From Bacteroidetes bacterium UBA955 (GTDB taxonomy: Bacteria; Bacteroidota; Bacteroidia; NS11-12g; UBA955), in the NCBI GenBank assembly GCA_002293105.1, contig DBCP01000094.1, forward strand, positions 1 to 10,076: a DNA stretch of 10,076 nt, in the 5' to 3' direction. The notes below the pieces were generated by a model. The model was not told the DNA's origin, did not search any database, and was given only the letters and a program-made list of their open reading frames with translations. Shown one piece after another: positions 1 through 7,856 of the stretch (within the stretch, counting starts at the first letter, position 1; every line of letters begins with the position of its first letter). The position numbers were made by a program, and so were the translations under genes.

Positions 1-3000
1 GTCTTGGTAGCATCGATATCAAAATCAGCTACCACTGAGTCTACCAAGAATATTTGATCGGCTACGGGGGTCGGACACCATGGTCTCGGCCTATTTGGAT
101 CATAATCTGCAAAATGCGAGACACGTATCAAACCAGGCTGGGTAAATCTCCACGACAACCTCTTATTATCAATGGTAATTGAATCTATTTGGCCAGTGCT
201 CAAATTGTGAAAAACCCATTTGTACGATTTGAATACTGTATCTGAATTATCAACGAAAGTATTGCTATCACCCAAACAAATGGCAGGTTTCAGAACAAAC
301 CCTCTCACCGTATCTCTTGGCAACACAGTAACGATGAAGGCCTTTTGAGATGGGGTATCAGGGAAGGTAGCAGGACAGAATCTACGAATATCTGGAGGAA
401 CAATCAATGAATCGTATTGCTCCAAGAACACGTAGTATTTACCAGCTTTCACATATTGGTGCGACAAGAATTGGTTTTTCTGGTTGTCAATCTTACCATC
501 GCCCCAGAACCAAGTCCAGTCTGCTGAAGTAGAAGCACTGTCTGTCAAGTTTGTGAACTGAATGCTATCACCGGCACAAATGGTTACTTCGTTGCCGCCT
601 TTGGTGGTGAATTCGAATCTTGGACGAGGTCCAGGAATCTTGATCCAACGACTGAAGGTATCTTCACAACCTTGGTCCGTCTTCAACTTGTACTGAATTT
701 TGAACCAACCATTGCGTGTGTATTTGTGCGCTAAACGATCGGGCAATCCAGCTTTATTCGAAGCATCGCGCTTATACAAGTTGTCAGAACCATCACCCCA
801 ATCGATAAACCACTCTCTGATGTAATCACACTGCATAGGTGTAGGACCATTACAGTTCTTCATCGCCCATGAGCATGGATCGTGCAAGAAACTACTGTCG
901 AAGAATTCGATGATTGAGTTACACGAGGGTACTGCTACGTTCAAGCCAAATTTCACATCCAAGCGAGAGATGAACAAGCGACGTTCAACGGTATCCATAC
1001 AGCCTGTACTGTCACCCGCAATGTTTCGGAAGATGTACACACCTGAGTCATTCTTATAGTAGGTTGCCAATGCTCCACCACCACCAAGGTCAACCCATGG
1101 CAATGCAGGCGTTCCAACACCGGTACCACCCCATGGCTGTCCACCGAAGCTAGTAATTGGTTTGCTCGGATCATCATCGGCTTTGTTCCAATCCCACTTG
1201 GTGAAAGGCTCACGGTTTTTCTTGCCTTGAGCGGTTTCAGCCTGACGTACAGGATCTCTCCAATAGTCTGTGTAATCCCATGTTCCAAAGTTGATTGGAT
1301 CTGGGTGGAACATTTTGTATTTAGGCAATGCCTTCAACGAAGTGGCTTGGTCTTGACAAACAATACTGTCTGGCAATTCCAATTCCATTGCGAAACCAAC
1401 CAAAACCGGGAATGCGGCAATATCATCGCACTTACCGTTGCTTGAAGTCATGGCCAAACTCATAATATGGTAACCATTCCATTTTGGCACAAACTTGTAC
1501 GCTGCGTAGATGGTGTTGCCAACTTTTTCCAAATCGGTAGGACGGATCGTGGTATCACGATAGTTCAAGATCGTCATACTGTCTTTGTTGGGCACAACAT
1601 AATAGCGAATCAACTTACCAAAACCGGTGGTGTCAATACAACCATAAGCACCAGTGGCAGGTTGACCAATAACCCCTTTGTTGTTCCAGATCATCTTGGC
1701 AATCTGAGGACCTGTCAACGAGAATGGGTCGAATCCACGCGCTTCAACACGCTCTTTGATTCTATCCCAAGCCGCAGACACGTCGGCTCCAATTTCCCAT
1801 GCGCGAATTTCTGCAGTGTAAATGGTATCAGGACCTTTCAATGTTTTGGTTGGACCATCATTCCAAATATCGGTACATGGCACTTGCACAGGATCTTCAC
1901 CACCGCGGGTTTGGATTACATAGCTATACAAACGATTTGGATTCTTTCCGGGCACTTTTTGGTAACGGAAGTAGTCTTCTTGGATATAACGACGCCATCC
2001 GCGAGAGTAGGTCGGACAAGCGTTACCTGTTTCAAATGACCAACGCAGAGATTTCAAATCATCGGTGCGGGTTTTATTGCCTGGAACAGGACGAACAATT
2101 ACGTTATCACCTTTACAAATCTTGCGGATTCCCACTGCGTTTGGCAATGGTGTCATAATCTCAAATGCAGGGTCAATCAATGGGAAACAAGCAAACTTTC
2201 TGTACCACTGTGTATCGCTGCAAATTGGGCGATCTGGCGTTGGGGGTGAGAAAGTTCCTGGCTTACGAACACCGTTACCTACCACAATACCCACTGTAAT
2301 ACATCCGCTTGGATCACACACTTGTGAAGCAGAGTATTGTTTCGAGTAACGACTTGGTGGATTACCTGAAGGCTGGTAGCCTGGGAATGGAGGTCCAGGA
2401 GGACGGTTACCACCGCTCAAAGAACTCAACGGAACCCAACCATTGGGGTTACATGTAGAATCGAAATTGATAGAAACGGTAGAGAAAGTACATCCTGGCT
2501 TCAAATCGCTCAAGATAAAGGTAATACCATATTGTGGGTTCTTAGCACCCAAACACTCAATAGACTCTTTCAACAATCCGGATCCTACACCACCTGCGTT
2601 TGCATGGAGCATAGCCAATTGCTTGGTGGCTTCGCTCTCACACTTCATGGGGTGACAAGTATCTTTATGAACCAATCTTACGTTGTTACATTGGGGTATA
2701 CGAGCATAGTACAATTCCCTGTACCGCTTGTAATCAATGATGTAATCCGTGCCATAGTTCAACCCGTTGAATCGGCCCATTTGAGACATCAACAACATTT
2801 TGATTTTGCGAGGCTTTTCACCTTTTGCCAATCGAATTTTCAACAATGGCAAAGGCAAAGTATCTCGTTTGGTATAGGCTGAGAAGTTGTACATCACCGA
2901 ATCGGTTTTGCTCATCAACTTCACGATATCCTTGTCTTTGGCCTTTACGGTTTTGGGTCCTTTGAACAATGCACCATTGATGTATACTGAATCATTGGCA

Positions 3001-4868
3001 CCCAAGGTGATTGAAATAGAATCTTCTACCAAACGCTCACCCGGTCCTTTCAACCATTTGTAAGGAACATAATGCTTTATCGCATTCACATATTTAGAAT
3101 CATCCGCCGTGGCAGAATCGCCTGGATCGCGGGGAACAAACAAGATGGAATCTTCTACAATCCACAATGTATCGGATGCCCACACTTGAATTTTCTTACA
3201 CACACCGGTTGCAGTGATGAAAATCGCATCTTCCATCGGCGCGTTCTTGAATCGATCCAACAAAACCAAATCCCATGACTTATAATAGTGGGTTGGCAAG
3301 GTATCATGCGAGTATTGACAGTTTACAAAAACGTTTTTATTACGGGTAACATCGGTGGTACACTTCGGCGCATAGGTATCGCTGAAATCCCACAAACGAA
3401 CCGCACAAACACGCTCGCGCTTCAAGTAATCGTTTCCACCGCCTGGCGCTGCATTTCCAGCATACACCGATTTGGTGCCGTTTGAATTCTTTTCATTGCG
3501 TAAAGGTTTTTGCCATACTTGACGTGGGGTACCATTGGCATTCTTTTGGAATGTATGTCCCAAAGTACCATTCCATTTGTAGAAAGTACTGTCGTCATCG
3601 GTGAAATCGTAGTCGTTGTGGTAGAAAGTTGAGAAGTTCTTGAAGTGAACAGTATCCATCACATCTTTCGGACATTGGAACACCTCGAATTCTGCAATAC
3701 GATTAAAAGCGACCTCAATGGTTGATGCAGGTCCCAAAATAATAATGGTATCAAACGCTGTTTTGTTACCACAAATTGGGTGACTGTACGTCAACTGAAT
3801 CAGGAATGGACCCAGGCCAGAGAAACTGTGGCTTGGTGTCCAAGTTCTGTTGTCAAAGTTCTGTGGTCCAGTGTTGGGATCACCAAAGTTCCACAACAAT
3901 CCGGTAGCTCCCGAGGGAATTTCATCTACACCAAAATCGATTTTTGGATCGCTGATACAAGTAGAATCTTTGCTCGCCCAGATGGTCGCTTTGGATTTAA
4001 ACACCGAAGCAGCCGCTTGCACCGTGAACGAATCTTTACATCCATCAATGGTCTCAATAACCACTTTGGAATTATAGGTTCCCTGTCCGTAGAAAGTCTT
4101 TTTAATGGTCGGTCCCCAATCCGAACTGGTTGTTCCATCGCCCCAATACCAGGTAATCTTCTTTACCTGACTCTTGTCGATGCGCGAGATATTGTTGATG
4201 GTTGCAGTTACACTGTCACAAGCCACGGGCTTATTACTGGTGAAACGAGCGCCTATTTTTTCACGAACTTTCACCGCACCCACCAACTTCATGGTATCGA
4301 TACAGCCAAATTCATCCTCTACTTCAACATACAAATCAAACGATCCGCCGCGTTCATCCTTTACTGAGAAGCAGAAAGTCTGTGGCAAGGTAGGGTTGGT
4401 GTATTCAAACAACTGTCCATCACTCACCAAGTATTTGATTTTGGTGATTTTCCCGCCATTCCCACTCTTGGTACTGTCGGTAAAACAGAACAAGTTTTTC
4501 TCAAAACACTGCTCGTACAAGTTCTGCAACTTCAACTTGATTTTGGGCGATTCGCGCACCACCAAGTTCAACGTGGATGTACACTTGGTACCGTTGATGG
4601 TGGTAATGTACGTTACCACTTTGTTACCCGCCGTTTTGAAGGCATAGTTCAAGTTCTTCAGGCCCGATTGCGAGTTTTCTCCGTTGAAATCCCAATCGTG
4701 GGTTGTACCCGTGCTAGAACCATTGAAGTTCACTGGTACACCAACGCAGGGAGACCCGTTGTACTGAATCGTACATTGAGCTGTAGCATCGCCGATGGAC
4801 GTTAACAAGGCTACGATGGCAACCATCGCACCTTTCATTATGTTCAATAAACCTTTCATTTTAGGCAT
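1..4868 (-). CDS. Giant secreted multi-PKD-domain surface protein (C-terminus outside window)
   Basis: The frame is open from 4868 to the left edge, at least 1622 residues, with no stop in the window. I chose the ATG at 4868 because a promoter lies just upstream. The N-terminus is a signal peptide: KMKGLLNIMKG, then hydrophobic AMVAIVALLTSIG, with likely cleavage after DATA (residue 30). PKD-type beta-sandwich domains are visible by their W-x-F/W-G-D cores: WDFNG near residue 58, WYWGDG near 240, WNFGD near 326, LWDFSD near 493, DWGDG near 1357 and WFWGDG near 1453. Others appear split by insertions (about 915-1163 and 1163-1305). A Pro/Gly-rich linker sits at about 815-840, and cysteines are frequent. 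Such proteins in Bacteroidota are usually adhesins or matrix proteins exported by the T9SS and carry a C-terminal sorting domain. Here that end is outside the window, so the T9SS route is inferred. The ligand is unknown. It lies downstream of a sigma/anti-sigma pair. Confidence 0.92.
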   Translation of the reverse strand, partial: MPKMKGLLNIMKGAMVAIVALLTSIGDATAQCTIQYNGSPCVGVPVNFNGSSTGTTHDWDFNGENSQSGLKNLNYAFKTAGNKVVTYITTINGTKCTSTLNLVVRESPKIKLKLQNLYEQCFEKNLFCFTDSTKSGNGGKITKIKYLVSDGQLFEYTNPTLPQTFCFSVKDERGGSFDLYVEVEDEFGCIDTMKLVGAVKVREKIGARFTSNKPVACDSVTATINNISRIDKSQVKKITWYWGDGTTSSDWGPTIKKTFYGQGTYNSKVVIETIDGCKDSFTVQAAASVFKSKATIWASKDSTCISDPKIDFGVDEIPSGATGLLWNFGDPNTGPQNFDNRTWTPSHSFSGLGPFLIQLTYSHPICGNKTAFDTIIILGPASTIEVAFNRIAEFEVFQCPKDVMDTVHFKNFSTFYHNDYDFTDDDSTFYKWNGTLGHTFQKNANGTPRQVWQKPLRNEKNSNGTKSVYAGNAAPGGGNDYLKRERVCAVRLWDFSDTYAPKCTTDVTRNKNVFVNCQYSHDTLPTHYYKSWDLVLLDRFKNAPMEDAIFITATGVCKKIQVWASDTLWIVEDSILFVPRDPGDSATADDSKYVNAIKHYVPYKWLKGPGERLVEDSISITLGANDSVYINGALFKGPKTVKAKDKDIVKLMSKTDSVMYNFSAYTKRDTLPLPLLKIRLAKGEKPRKIKMLLMSQMGRFNGLNYGTDYIIDYKRYRELYYARIPQCNNVRLVHKDTCHPMKCESEATKQLAMLHANAGGVGSGLLKESIECLGAKNPQYGITFILSDLKPGCTFSTVSINFDSTCNPNGWVPLSSLSGGNRPPGPPFPGYQPSGNPPSRYSKQYSASQVCDPSGCITVGIVVGNGVRKPGTFSPPTPDRPICSDTQWYRKFACFPLIDPAFEIMTPLPNAVGIRKICKGDNVIVRPVPGNKTRTDDLKSLRWSFETGNACPTYSRGWRRYIQEDYFRYQKVPGKNPNRLYSYVIQTRGGEDPVQVPCTDIWNDGPTKTLKGPDTIYTAEIRAWEIGADVSAAWDRIKERVEARGFDPFSLTGPQIAKMIWNNKGVIGQPATGAYGCIDTTGFGKLIRYYVVPNKDSMTILNYRDTTIRPTDLEKVGNTIYAAYKFVPKWNGYHIMSLAMTSSNGKCDDIAAFPVLVGFAMELELPDSIVCQDQATSLKALPKYKMFHPDPINFGTWDYTDYWRDPVRQAETAQGKKNREPFTKWDWNKADDDPSKPITSFGGQPWGGTGVGTPALPWVDLGGGGALATYYKNDSGVYIFRNIAGDSTGCMDTVERRLFISRLDVKFGLNVAVPSCNSIIEFFDSSFLHDPCSWAMKNCNGPTPMQCDYIREWFIDWGDGSDNLYKRDASNKAGLPDRLAHKYTRNGWFKIQYKLKTDQGCEDTFSRWIKIPGPRPRFEFTTKGGNEVTICAGDSIQFTNLTDSASTSADWTWFWGDGKIDNQKNQFLSHQYVKAGKYYVFLEQYDSLIVPPDIRRFCPATFPDTPSQKAFIVTVLPRDTVRGFVLKPAICLGDSNTFVDNSDTVFKSYKWVFHNLSTGQIDSITIDNKRLSWRFTQPGLIRVSHFADYDPNRPRPWCPTPVADQIFLVDSVVADFDIDATK

Positions 4869-4888
4869 CTTTTCTAAGTGTAATCGGT

Positions 4889-4919
4889 CAAAAATAGAAG
4901 TTTTGAGCCGTTTTCCCAA
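4889..4919 (-). promoter_or_regulatory. Bacteroidota-type promoter for the giant PKD gene
   Basis: On the minus strand TTG (4919-4917) is followed after exactly 20 bases by TATTTTTG (4896-4889). This matches the primary Bacteroidota promoter form TTG-N19/20-TAnnTTTG. Transcription would start near 4883, leaving a leader of about 15 bases before the ATG at 4868. This supports that start over the in-frame ATGs at 4973 and 4949, which lie upstream of the promoter. It also suggests that the giant gene can be transcribed independently of the sigma/anti-sigma pair by the housekeeping sigma factor. Whether the ECF sigma factor also acts here cannot be read from the sequence. Confidence 0.6.
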
Positions 4920-4998
4920 GCGCTCACCCCAATATATTGACGTTTTCATGGCATTTCTATTTTGAATTTTCATGCAAATTTGTTATATTTTAGTATTT

Positions 4999-6135
4999 TT
5001 AACGAATTATTTTTAATCTCTGTCTTAAATATTTCCACTCTTTATCACCACTGTATTTGTAGGCCAATATAACCCTATAATTTTCTCCACTACACTCAAC
5101 ATTACCATACATTCCCATCCACTCACACTGATAATCATTACTTCTAAAAACAGTTCTTTGATTTTGATCCAAAATTGTCAAATCAAAATTCAACGGCTTG
5201 GGCATTCTAACAAAAAAAACATCATTTGTACCATCCCCGTTGGGTGTGAACACATCTGGCGCAAATACCTCGGAAACTTCATTCGAAGGTGTCACCACAA
5301 TGTTCAATCGCTGGCTATCACCGCACTGGGTTTTTGAGAGGACGTCGCGACGAACATTCACCAATTTAACGGGGAAACTTTTTCGTTGCGACACCAAATA
5401 GTTATGGGATGCTTTGCTTGCGTTTGACTCATTATTGCCGTTCAATAATGTTACTTCACCATCGCCCCAGTGGATGCGCAAATCTTGGTAGTTACCATTG
5501 AGTTCCAAGGTTACAGATCCGCCCACATTTTCTGAAATCACAGGACGCCAACCGGCTGCACGATCCCCACAGGGTTTGGTGGCCGACGATTGTGGCAAAC
5601 TGCGGCTAACTTTGGGTGACTCAGGCTTCATATCCGTCTGCCCCACCGGATTTGATGAAGAATTGAATGCAGAAGCACCGCCCACAACCACGGGATCTTT
5701 GGTTTCCACCCTCTCCAATTTGGCTTGGCTTTCTGAAATAACTTCAGGTGCTGCCTGCGATTTTACTGAACCATCCTCTTCCGCTATTCTATTGCTAGCA
5801 TTGGGTGCTTCAACGCCATTGCTTGATGCTTTCTCATCCGATTTGGCCTCCGCAGACGCTACACGCTGCTCGGATTTCACTGCCGCTGAATCTGCATCCT
5901 GCTTTAAACCAACGTACATCGACACGCCCACCACAGCCGCCGTTCCCAGCCAAGCCAATGGCGATTTAATGGCACTACTCCACCAAGAAACTTGGTTCAA
6001 CGTCCCACCACCCAACTGAGCCGCTTGATCTAACTGCTGAACGCATTGTTCAAACAATCCATCAGGCGGTGATAGTTTGGCATCTCCCAACCCTTGCTTA
6101 AACAGCGCATCAATATGTTGCAAATCTTCGCTCAT
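4999..6135 (-). CDS. Probable anti-sigma factor with PKD-like and T9SS type B CTD-like extracytoplasmic domains
   Basis: The protein has 378 residues from the ATG at 6135, chosen because it overlaps the sigma stop codon (TGATG). An in-frame ATG at 6165 would add 10 residues inside the sigma gene. Residues 1-57 form a polar cytoplasmic segment. Residues 59-77 form one membrane helix (LAWLGTAAVVGVSMYVGL) without a signal-peptidase site. Residues 78-188 are a low-complexity Ala/Ser/Glu/Lys linker. Residues 189-285 resemble a PKD fold with HWGDG at 222-226, bracketed by C189 and C271. Residues 290-378 resemble the gliding-motility/T9SS type B C-terminal domain: FTPNGDGTND at about 296, W..M.G and C337/C348, ending RLKIIR. 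The order sigma gene, then single-pass membrane protein, is typical of ECF sigma/anti-sigma pairs. I see no clear zinc-binding anti-sigma (ZAS) or FecR signature, so the anti-sigma role is inferred. It could instead be a membrane-anchored surface protein. Confidence 0.85.
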   Translation of the reverse strand: MSEDLQHIDALFKQGLGDAKLSPPDGLFEQCVQQLDQAAQLGGGTLNQVSWWSSAIKSPLAWLGTAAVVGVSMYVGLKQDADSAAVKSEQRVASAEAKSDEKASSNGVEAPNASNRIAEEDGSVKSQAAPEVISESQAKLERVETKDPVVVGGASAFNSSSNPVGQTDMKPESPKVSRSLPQSSATKPCGDRAAGWRPVISENVGGSVTLELNGNYQDLRIHWGDGEVTLLNGNNESNASKASHNYLVSQRKSFPVKLVNVRRDVLSKTQCGDSQRLNIVVTPSNEVSEVFAPDVFTPNGDGTNDVFFVRMPKPLNFDLTILDQNQRTVFRSNDYQCEWMGMYGNVECSGENYRVILAYKYSGDKEWKYLRQRLKIIR

Positions 6136-6671
6136 CAGTTTCTCTCTAATTTGGCCTGCAACCACTTGCGGGCTTTGAACAACTGTGACTTACTGGTATT
6201 CTCTGATATGCCCAAAACCTCACCAATTTCAGCATGGGTAAACCCTTCAATCGCATACATGTTAAACACTGTGCGATATCCATCGGGCAGCGCAGAAACA
6301 AGCTTCAACAAGTCTTTGGTTTCCAATGGCTGTGCAGCATTCACATCGGCCGTCAAGTGATTGGCATCGTCGAGGCTGCCTGCGTATTTGGCCTTATTTT
6401 TCTTGATTTGATCCAAACATGTATTCACGGCGATGCGCTTCACCCACCCTTCCAAGGAACCTTGAAAGCGGAACTCAGCGGATTTTTGAAAAAATTTCAC
6501 CATGGTTTCTTGTAACATGTCTTTGGCTTCATCTGTGGCACCCATGTATCGCACGCAAATGGCATATATTACCGGGGAAAAATGCTGATACAGCGTTTGT
6601 TGCGACTTGCGATTTCCCGCAGAACACTCGCGCAACAGTTGCTGTAGTTTTGGCTCCGATAAATTTGTCAT
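6135..6671 (-). CDS. ECF-type RNA polymerase sigma factor
   Basis: This 178-residue protein has the usual length and two-domain layout of extracytoplasmic-function (group 4) sigma-70 factors. Region 2 spans about residues 24-92 and holds the core-binding and -10 recognition helices (DEAKDMLQETMVKFFQK, then GWVKRIAVNTCLDQIKK). Region 4 spans about 118-172, with the helix-turn-helix FTHAEIGEVLGISENTSKSQ that reads the -35 element. It would direct RNA polymerase to a small regulon when released from its partner. Its TGA overlaps the ATG of the following membrane protein, so the two are probably translationally coupled in a fixed ratio. The 66 bases between holB and this gene contain no TAnnTTTG element that I can find. 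It may be transcribed by readthrough from the greA operon or from a promoter of its own ECF type. Which genes it controls is not visible; the downstream PKD gene is a candidate. Confidence 0.95.
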   Translation of the reverse strand: MTNLSEPKLQQLLRECSAGNRKSQQTLYQHFSPVIYAICVRYMGATDEAKDMLQETMVKFFQKSAEFRFQGSLEGWVKRIAVNTCLDQIKKNKAKYAGSLDDANHLTADVNAAQPLETKDLLKLVSALPDGYRTVFNMYAIEGFTHAEIGEVLGISENTSKSQLFKARKWLQAKLERN

Positions 6672-6737
6672 TCTGTATCAACATGACCCAGATTTGAACC
6701 CAAGATGACATTCTTGCCACAATGGTTGTCTGAGGCC

Positions 6738-7856
6738 TTAATTTTTTTTCGAAATTGCTTGAATCAATCCGTAAGTGGCATCCATCAGCAGCACTTTTGC
6801 ATTTCCGTTTCGCTCAATCCCGTACATCGTCTTTTCCAACACCGCAACCATGTTACCAATTACCCCTTCGCCCAACTGCAGTGTATTGAATTTGTTCACA
6901 AAGTCCAACTCTGGCCCTTCCCACAAACCCTCCGACCCCGTATACGGCAACACAGCACAGGTTCGCAAAACCTGAATACCGTACAACAAAAACGATTTCA
7001 CGCCTTCCCTGCCAAGCGATGCAGTATCATCGCTCCACTGAAATGCCTCTCCCATTTTGCGTCGAAAACAAAGGGTCATCCAATTGCGCCAAGCGTCCAA
7101 ATGTGGATTTCCCGCCTCTTTGCCCAAATCCCTTGCGAGGCGATAATTGCCTTGTGCTACCTTGGCCAACCGCTGGGCATCCTCTTGTGAAATGCCATCG
7201 TGCGCTACCAAAGCTTGCGTTAATGAGGCATCATCAATGGGTGCTACCCTCACCAGTTGGGTGCGCGACAGGATCGTACCCAAAATCGCATCCAAATCAC
7301 TCCCCACCAACAAAAACAAGGTATTCGCTGGAGGCTCTTCCAAACTTTTTAAAATAATATTGCCCTCTTGTCCCAAATATTCGGGCAGCCAAATGATGCA
7401 AACCTTCATTTTGCCCTCGAACGATTTCAGGGAGATGTTCTTGATGATATTCCGCAGCTCTTTGGTGGGAATGTTCCCCTGCTTGTTCTCTGCGTTTAGC
7501 TGCTGCATCCAATCTTCATAATTCAGATAGGCATCGTCTTGTAAGGCCACACGCCATTGCGGGTACACATCCGAACACACTTCCATTTCGCCCGCCTTTT
7601 TGGGAAACGGAAAACTAAAATGCACATCGGGATGAACCAGGCTAGTAACTTTTTTACAACTGCTGCATTCGCCGCAACTATCGGTTTCTGAGCGATGATC
7701 GCAAAGAATATACTGAACGTAGGCCATGGCCAACGCCAAATTCCCACTGCCCTCGGCGCCCAAAATCAGCTGTGCGTGCGGAATTCTACCAATCTGAACG
7801 CCGTGTATCATCCGCTCCTTGATGATCGATTGTCCGATTACCTCTGCAAACCTCAT
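6738..7856 (-). CDS. holB: DNA polymerase III subunit delta prime (clamp loader)
   Basis: This 372-residue protein belongs to the clamp-loader AAA+ family, which loads the sliding clamp (DnaN) at primed sites with the DnaX and delta subunits. It starts with the family opening FAEVIGQ and IPHAQLILGAEGSGN. Residues 33-40 occupy the Walker A position, but Asn39 replaces the catalytic Lys, as expected for delta prime, which acts as a non-hydrolysing stator. A zinc module is formed by C52, C61, C64 and C67 (CGECSSC). The clamp-loader signature region reads ILKSLEEPPANTLFLLV, followed by SRTQLVRV in place of the usual SRC motif. Its start overlaps the end of the lgt-like gene by four bases (ATGA), so translation is probably coupled. 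Near its 3' end is a run of eight A residues encoding part of SKKN before the stop. Confidence 0.92.
   Translation of the reverse strand: MRFAEVIGQSIIKERMIHGVQIGRIPHAQLILGAEGSGNLALAMAYVQYILCDHRSETDSCGECSSCKKVTSLVHPDVHFSFPFPKKAGEMEVCSDVYPQWRVALQDDAYLNYEDWMQQLNAENKQGNIPTKELRNIIKNISLKSFEGKMKVCIIWLPEYLGQEGNIILKSLEEPPANTLFLLVGSDLDAILGTILSRTQLVRVAPIDDASLTQALVAHDGISQEDAQRLAKVAQGNYRLARDLGKEAGNPHLDAWRNWMTLCFRRKMGEAFQWSDDTASLGREGVKSFLLYGIQVLRTCAVLPYTGSEGLWEGPELDFVNKFNTLQLGEGVIGNMVAVLEKTMYGIERNGNAKVLLMDATYGLIQAISKKN

Noticed and set aside
953..4647. Several plus-strand open frames of 60-195 codons and a minus-strand frame at 953-1288 inside the giant gene.
   Set aside because: They overlap the long minus-strand coding frame, lack recognisable domains, and read as antisense or shifted shadows of it.
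4869..4998. Search for a terminator after the anti-sigma gene and small genes in this 130-base gap.
   Set aside because: Only short AT-rich palindromes such as CAAATTTG are present, with no stable GC-containing stem followed by a U-tract; the promoter is the only supported element.
5498..6019. Plus-strand open frame of 173 codons opposite the anti-sigma gene.
   Set aside because: Its composition mirrors the Ala/Ser-rich linker of the minus-strand gene, and it has no promoter or domain evidence.
4915..6704. The hexamer CTTGGG occurs on the minus strand upstream of both the giant gene (4915-4920) and the sigma gene (6699-6704), suggesting a shared ECF -35 element.
   Set aside because: A shared hexamer is expected by chance between two such intervals, its distances to the start codons differ by 19 bases, and no shared -10 element accompanies it.
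6699..6731. Short inverted repeats between holB and the sigma gene (CAAGA...TCTTG; ACAA-TGG-TTGT), possibly a terminator or operator.
   Set aside because: The stems are only 4-5 pairs and no U-tract follows, so they do not support a terminator call.
6738..6755. Run of eight A residues near the 3' end of holB as a programmed frameshift site.
   Set aside because: It affects only the last few residues and there is no stimulatory structure or extended alternate frame; plain Lys/Asn codons explain it.
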